From positions 179,948-243,947 of the forward strand of contig PBID01000003.1 of assembly GCA_002719675.1 (NCBI GenBank): a DNA stretch of 64,000 nucleotides, given 5' to 3'. Position 1 is the first letter of the stretch, and each line of letters starts with the position of its first letter. The stretch is from Chloroflexota bacterium. GTDB lineage: Bacteria > Chloroflexota > Dehalococcoidia > Lucifugimonadales > GCA-2719675. The notes beneath the pieces are model-generated. The model did not search any database and was not told where the DNA came from. It worked only from the letters and a program-made list of their open reading frames with translations. Of the stretch, positions 58,836 through 64,000 are shown piece after piece. A program made the translations under genes and the position numbers.

Positions 58836-60050
58836 ATGAAAATGAAACGAGTTGCAATTATTAGCTTTCATTCTTGTCCATGCGGAAAACTTGGCGATAA
58901 GGATGTAGGAGGAATGAATGTATACGTTTTAATGCTTTCAAAATATCTTGGACATCTTGGATTTGATGTAGATATTTTTACTAGAAATCACGACGATTGT
59001 ATTTATCCACAGATAGGTAATATTGAACCACGAGTTAGAGTAATTCATATAGAAGTTGCCCACCCAAATACTAGCAAGATTGAGCTATATAATTACGTAG
59101 ATCAATTTGTGTTAAACGTTAAAAATTTTTCTGATAACAATATGATTAGTTATAATTTAATTCATTCGCATTATTGGTTGTCAGGATGTGTTGGAGAAAA
59201 ATTAAGCGATGCTTGGGGAATAAATCATTTATTAAATTTTCATACTACATCAAAGGCTAAATCAGATGTAGATATTGTTGAAGAAAATGAAACAGTTAGA
59301 AATCTAATGGAAGAAAAACTTTTTTTCTCTTCAGATGCGATAGTTACGTCAACTTCACAAGAAATTAACGAGCTACAAGAATATTATAGAGGAAGTCCTA
59401 AAAAAAGTTATGTAATAATTCCTGGCGTGGATTTGTCAACTTTTTATCCTGTTGAAAAGTCTTTTGCAAAAAATCAGCTTTCTATAGAAGAAGATTTTGT
59501 TATTTTATTTGTAGGCAGATTGGATCCAATAAAGGGAATTGATTTATTGATAGAATCTTTTTCTCAGATTCAACATCTCAAATTTTCAAGACTATTAATC
59601 GTAGGGGGTACCAAAAATGAAGATGATAATTCGTATTTTACAAAAATGAAGAATTTGACTAAACATTTTGGGATTGAAGAAAAAGTTAGTTTTGAAGGTA
59701 GTGTCAATCAGAATGATTTATATTTGTACTATAACGCTGCTGATGTTTGTGTTGTTACGTCTCATTACGAGAGTTTTGGGTTAACGATTTTAGAATCTAT
59801 GGCGTGTAAAACACCAGTTATATCAACTCCGGTTGGAGCCTCCAAAAACTTGATTGAAGATGGTGAAACTGGATTTTTGGTTAATGTGAGGTCTGCTAAT
59901 GAGCTGTCAAAAAAAATTGAACATCTTCTGAAAGATTCAGTTTTAGGTTCGAAAATAGGGTTAAATTCGTATGGTTTGGTTAAGAAAATGAGTTGGTCAG
60001 AAATGGCATTAAAATTTTCAGAGGTGTATGAATCTTTTTTGAAGAAGTGA
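58836..60050 (+). CDS. GT4 family glycosyltransferase (MshA/sucrose-phosphate-synthase-like)
   Basis: 'GDKDVGGMNVYVLMLSKYLGHLGFDVDIFTR', 'IHSHYWLSG', 'IIPGVDLSTFYP', 'FVGRLDPIKGIDLLIES', 'ESFGLTILESMACKTPVIST'. Confidence 0.9.
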   Translation: MKMKRVAIISFHSCPCGKLGDKDVGGMNVYVLMLSKYLGHLGFDVDIFTRNHDDCIYPQIGNIEPRVRVIHIEVAHPNTSKIELYNYVDQFVLNVKNFSDNNMISYNLIHSHYWLSGCVGEKLSDAWGINHLLNFHTTSKAKSDVDIVEENETVRNLMEEKLFFSSDAIVTSTSQEINELQEYYRGSPKKSYVIIPGVDLSTFYPVEKSFAKNQLSIEEDFVILFVGRLDPIKGIDLLIESFSQIQHLKFSRLLIVGGTKNEDDNSYFTKMKNLTKHFGIEEKVSFEGSVNQNDLYLYYNAADVCVVTSHYESFGLTILESMACKTPVISTPVGASKNLIEDGETGFLVNVRSANELSKKIEHLLKDSVLGSKIGLNSYGLVKKMSWSEMALKFSEVYESFLKK

Positions 60051-60123
60051 TTTTCGGAAGAATTAAGGCAGTCTTATAAGTGCCATTATCTTAATATCTG
60101 TTAAATTTTTGAATGAAATATAT

Positions 60124-61269
60124 CTAAAGAAATTTAATACATATTGGTTTAGGGGTTTTAATCATTTCTCCTGTTTCAGTTAAATTGCCTGTAGTTTTAT
60201 CTACTGAATACACAATTATTGAATTAGAATCTTGATTTGCAGCAAAGAGAAAATCATCATCTGGGGTTAAAGCAAAATTTCTTGGAATTTCGCCTTTAGT
60301 AGAAAATGTATTCATTCCTTCTATTGCTCCGGTTAATTGATCAATTTTTGCTAAGAAAATGCTATGATGTCCTCTATTTGAGCCATATAAAAATTTTCCA
60401 TTTTTTTGAACATGAATATCAGCAGTTGTATTAATTCCTGAGAATGATGCCGGAACTGTAGAAATGGTATTAATTGGAGTTAAAGTACCATTTGATTTAT
60501 AAGAAAGTGAGGTAATAGTCGAATTTAATTCATTAATGACATATGCAAATTTATGGTTAGGGTGAAAATCAAAATGTCGTGGTCCTGCGCCAGGTTGTAG
60601 AGAAACAGATGATTTTGAAAGAAAAGAAATTTTGCCAGTTAGATGTTCTATTTTATATACTAAAAGTTTATCAATGCCAAGGTCTGCTGCTATAGCATAT
60701 TTGTTTTCTGGTGATATCGTGAAAGAATGTGCATGAGGACCTTTTTGTCTTTCAAGATTAATCCCTTGTCCTTGATGTTGAGCAAAATCTGTCATATTTC
60801 CTAAAGAACCATCAGAATCAAGAGTGAAGACGCAAACGCTTCCGCTATTATAATTAGCTACGAAACAATGTTTTCCTGTTTGGTCGATGCTTATATGGCA
60901 TGGAGATGAGCCATTAGTAGATTTAGTATTCATTGAAGTTAATTTTTTTGAGATAGGATCAATTTTAAATGAAGTAATAGTTCCATTGTCAATTTCATTG
61001 ATTGAATATAAAGATTTTTTAGATGGATGTATTGTTAAAAATGAGGGATTTATACCAGCACTAAAATCATTTATAAATTTTGTTGAATTTGTTTTTCTAC
61101 TAAATTCAAATAATGTAATTCCGTTTTTTCTAGGTTCTACTGTAGTAAATGAAGTAGATTCCGTATAACTTCCAACATAGAAATAGTAATTTTCTTTCAT
61201 TAAATTTTCCTTTAAGTGGTTGTTTGGGGAAATAATAGATCCATTTTTTCTCTTAAAGTATTTTTTCAA
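60124..61269 (-). CDS. Lactonase family beta-propeller protein (6-phosphogluconolactonase-like)
   Basis: 'YVGSYTE', 'PCHISIDQTGKHCFVANYNSGSVCVFTLDSDGSL', 'GPRHFDFHPNHKFAYVINELNSTITSL'. Confidence 0.88.
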   Translation of the reverse strand: MKKYFKRKNGSIISPNNHLKENLMKENYYFYVGSYTESTSFTTVEPRKNGITLFEFSRKTNSTKFINDFSAGINPSFLTIHPSKKSLYSINEIDNGTITSFKIDPISKKLTSMNTKSTNGSSPCHISIDQTGKHCFVANYNSGSVCVFTLDSDGSLGNMTDFAQHQGQGINLERQKGPHAHSFTISPENKYAIAADLGIDKLLVYKIEHLTGKISFLSKSSVSLQPGAGPRHFDFHPNHKFAYVINELNSTITSLSYKSNGTLTPINTISTVPASFSGINTTADIHVQKNGKFLYGSNRGHHSIFLAKIDQLTGAIEGMNTFSTKGEIPRNFALTPDDDFLFAANQDSNSIIVYSVDKTTGNLTETGEMIKTPKPICIKFL

Positions 61270-62158
61270 ACCAAATTGTAGAAAAATATTTTTTGAATTC
61301 TAAGGCAGTATAAAGTTTTATAGCACGGAGATTAGCTTCGTCAACTTCCAACGTAATTGTTTTAATCTTATTGGATTTAAGATAGTTCATTCCTGCTAAT
61401 ACTGTAATTTTACCTATCCCTAGATTTTGAAATTTTGGATGCACTCCTATCATACCTATTTTGCCAATATTTTTATTGAATATTTGTGTCCAATTGAAGC
61501 TGATAAATTCATTATTTTTTTTAAGTATTACAATATCATTGAGGTTATGATTCGATGAATAAATTGAATGGATAATTTCTTCTACTGTATTTGGACAAAA
61601 TCCCCATTCTTTTTCGAATGATTTATTTAAAATATCAGTAAATTTTTTTTCATCACCTATTTGTAGTGATCCTAATTGGATACTATCGGGTATTTCAACA
61701 GATTGTAAAATTTTTGAATCATGGATTAAATTAGAGTATTTTCTTATTTTTTTAAATCCTAATTGAATTAATATTTTTTGTATTTGGGTATCAAATTCCT
61801 CGGTTTGAATATTCATAGTTTGAATATTCATTTTCTTTAAATAATTTATGTTTGTCTGAATTAATTTAATTGAATCAGGTTTTGAAAATTGTTGTCTATC
61901 GATTCCAATGAATGTTACAGCCCTAGAAATTTTTTGCTCAATATTTGTTGCAGAAATTCCAGTTAAAGCATTGTTATTCTTCATTGAAAAGAATTTTTTT
62001 GGTCTTAAAGAACTAGTTTGATATAAGTTGTCTAAAATGGGATGGGGTAGTTTTTCAGGCCATTGAGATCTATAAAGATTTTTTAAAAAAGAATCCCAAA
62101 TCTTTGGATTAATTGGGGCTAAGTTTGTAACTTCCAAATCATTTTTTTCGTTTGTCAT
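61253..62158 (-). CDS. GNAT family N-acetyltransferase
   Basis: 'IGMIGVHPKFQNLGIGKITVLAGMNYLKSNKIKTITLEVDEANLRAIKLYTALEF'. Confidence 0.85.
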   Translation of the reverse strand: MTNEKNDLEVTNLAPINPKIWDSFLKNLYRSQWPEKLPHPILDNLYQTSSLRPKKFFSMKNNNALTGISATNIEQKISRAVTFIGIDRQQFSKPDSIKLIQTNINYLKKMNIQTMNIQTEEFDTQIQKILIQLGFKKIRKYSNLIHDSKILQSVEIPDSIQLGSLQIGDEKKFTDILNKSFEKEWGFCPNTVEEIIHSIYSSNHNLNDIVILKKNNEFISFNWTQIFNKNIGKIGMIGVHPKFQNLGIGKITVLAGMNYLKSNKIKTITLEVDEANLRAIKLYTALEFKKYFSTIWFEKIL

Positions 62159-62174
62159 TAACTTTTACCTGAGG

Positions 62175-62588
62175 TTAAGCAATATTTTCGCCGAAGATAA
62201 TTTTTGGAGTAATTTCAATTATAATGAAGTCTATCTTTTTAAGAGCTTCTTTTGAATATTGTTGGCCATCTTCTTTGCCTCTGTATGAGATAGACATTGT
62301 CTCAACAATTTCTTTAATATTTTGGGAATGTAATTTTGCAATACCGGAAATTTGTACGTATTTGTGAGAAGAATCAGATTGACATACGCAGATTCCAACA
62401 TTTGGATTTTGCTTAATGTTTTTGATTTTTACAGATGTTTTTTCTGATGCGACGATAATTTTATTTGAGTCATATAAATGCCAAACAGGAGTCATGTGAG
62501 TCGTGCCATCTGGCCTTATAGTAGTAATAATTGCTATTAGCGGTTTCTTAAGAAAGGAATCTATTTCTTTTTTAGTCATTTTGCTCAA
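62175..62588 (-). CDS. Pyridoxamine 5'-phosphate oxidase-like FMN/F420-binding protein
   Basis: 'LIAIITTIRPDGTTHMTPVWHLYDSNKIIVASEKTSVKIKNIKQNPNVGICV'. Confidence 0.85.
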   Translation of the reverse strand: MSKMTKKEIDSFLKKPLIAIITTIRPDGTTHMTPVWHLYDSNKIIVASEKTSVKIKNIKQNPNVGICVCQSDSSHKYVQISGIAKLHSQNIKEIVETMSISYRGKEDGQQYSKEALKKIDFIIIEITPKIIFGENIA

Positions 62589-62616
62589 TTGATTAAGTTC
62601 CTTTTTTAGTTTTCAA

Positions 62617-63285
62617 TTAAATATTTTTCAATTTTGATTCAATTGTTTCCCAAATTATTTTACTAATTTTTGTTTTGGTTAAATCTGCATTAATTATTTT
62701 CCATCTTTCAGGGTCATTTTTTGCCAGTTCAAGGTATCCGTTTCGGACTCTGTTAAGGAATTCATTTGATTCAGTTTCAAATCTTACTCCTTCTGTTTCC
62801 CTTTGATTGGACGATTCATTCAGGCTAAATTCCATTTGATAAGAGCCTAATCTTTCAATTCCAGTGGAAGGATTGAAGTCTAGTAAAAATGTAATATCTG
62901 GCATAATATTTTGAGTTGCTAAATTGTTAATTAATTTTATTTTATTTAAATCAAGCTGCCTACCATATCCTTGATAAGCTGTAGTTGAATCTACATATCT
63001 GTCACAAATAACAACTTTATTTGACTTCATTAGTTTTTGTAATTTGTTGGTTATCAAGTCTGCTCTAGCAGCAGAAAACATAAACAATTCAGTAATTTCA
63101 GATAAATGTTCAGAGTCATCTAAGCTGCCTTTTAAAAGTTTTCTGATTTTTAAGCCTAATTTTGTTGTGCCTGGTTCTTGTATAGACACAACATCAAAAG
63201 AATTTTTCTCTAGTGTGTTTTTTAATATTTCGATTTGAGTTGTTTTGCCAGTGCCTTCACAACCTTCAAAAGATATGAAAAACAA
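62617..63285 (-). CDS. tmk: Thymidylate kinase
   Basis: 'FISFEGCEGTGKTTQIEIL', 'REPG-like QEPGTTKLGLKIRKLL', 'CDRYVDSTTAYQGYGRQLD'. Confidence 0.93.
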   Translation of the reverse strand: MFFISFEGCEGTGKTTQIEILKNTLEKNSFDVVSIQEPGTTKLGLKIRKLLKGSLDDSEHLSEITELFMFSAARADLITNKLQKLMKSNKVVICDRYVDSTTAYQGYGRQLDLNKIKLINNLATQNIMPDITFLLDFNPSTGIERLGSYQMEFSLNESSNQRETEGVRFETESNEFLNRVRNGYLELAKNDPERWKIINADLTKTKISKIIWETIESKLKNI

Positions 63286-63330
63286 ATTTTACTCCCAATC
63301 AGGTAATCTATATTATTTTTTATATAGGTA

Positions 63331-64000
63331 TTAAGGATTATATATTATTACTTTTCTGTTAGGCTCGTTTCCAGCACTTGCCGATAATAATCCCTGTTTT
63401 TTTATTAGTTCGTGTTGTAATTTTCTGATATGTGATCCTTGGGGATTTAATTCAACTTTTGAGAATCCGTTTTCTATTTTAGAGACGCCATTTTTAGCAT
63501 CCGCCATTGCTATATTAGATTCGTGTTCGTGAGAATTTTGTTGAATATTTTTGTTTCTAAGAATAGCCGTGAGAAATTGTTGAATTTGTATCGCTGTATT
63601 TTTTCTTAAAACATATACTGGTTTTTCTTTTTTTTCTGCTTCTGAAAGAGCCTTAGTTCGTCTTTTATAGAAATGTTTTGTTGTTACAATTAAATCAGAT
63701 TCTTCCATTGTGGAGACTATTTTGAAAGGGCCGTAAGAGTTTATTATGCATTGTTCTAGTTTCCCTTTGTTAACCCCGTAGGGTAATATTTTTATATTTT
63801 TTAAGGCAAGACTTTCTGTTTCGGAAGTATTTGAAAGTTTAGGAAAAGATTCATTTGATTTGGTGAGCATTTTTTGAGATGTTTCAACTTGGAGGGTGGG
63901 TTTTGTTGTTTGAATTTCTCCAGATTCGTTAATCTTTCGGACTTCAGGGGTATATTTATTTCCTCTGAGCAGGGTGTCTACTACATCTGATACATTTTCG
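63331..64000 (-). CDS. C-terminal part of an AAA ATPase/R3H (SpoIIIAA/Ycf45-like) nucleic-acid-binding protein (5' end outside window)
   Basis: Frame stays open to the edge (ENVSDVVDTLLRGNKYTPEVRKINESGEIQTTKP...); R3H-like 'IRKLQHELIKKQGLLSASAGNEPNRKVIIY'. Confidence 0.75.
   Translation of the reverse strand, partial: ENVSDVVDTLLRGNKYTPEVRKINESGEIQTTKPTLQVETSQKMLTKSNESFPKLSNTSETESLALKNIKILPYGVNKGKLEQCIINSYGPFKIVSTMEESDLIVTTKHFYKRRTKALSEAEKKEKPVYVLRKNTAIQIQQFLTAILRNKNIQQNSHEHESNIAMADAKNGVSKIENGFSKVELNPQGSHIRKLQHELIKKQGLLSASAGNEPNRKVIIYNP

Noticed and set aside
60061-60090. Possible terminator hairpin GGCA...TGCC after the glycosyltransferase gene
   Set aside because: Only 4-bp stem with a long loop and no clear T-tract.

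Overview
AT-rich bacterial chromosomal window, densely packed and apparently all coding, using the standard bacterial code. No mobile element, CRISPR array or rRNA was recognised. Gene content (split alternative complex III, many paralogous sugar-acid/aromatic-type catabolic enzymes, an MR/MLE enolase-superfamily protein, FabL, a PAC2-family protein) suggests a marine Chloroflexota such as SAR202; this placement is inference. Main modules: a complete F-type ATP synthase operon (atpI/Z-B-E-F-H-A-G-D-C), a convergent alternative complex III operon (ActA/B1/B2/two NrfD/ActD/ActE), ccmC-ccmD-ccmE (ccmD is missing from the ORF track), coaX-coaBC, a dipeptide-type ABC transporter, MoxR-DUF58-DUF4129, and tRNA-Gln(UUG). 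Two UGA recoding events are visible: the prfB programmed +1 frameshift (CTT TGA C), and a short gene at 53850-54113 (-) whose ORF-track start is wrong. Reading through an in-frame TGA restores a SelW/Rdx-type CxxU motif (YCVPU) with a Shine-Dalgarno and ATG upstream, so it is a strong candidate selenoprotein. Other points of interest: a perfect 14-bp palindrome carrying back-to-back TTGACA -35 boxes between the complex III and thiolase operons, a His/acid-rich insertion in ATP synthase subunit a, an epsilon subunit without its C-terminal domain, a GNAT/aminotransferase/plsY cluster, tandem orphan lipoproteins, a CxxxY-type CcmE and a chlamydial-type SHMT.
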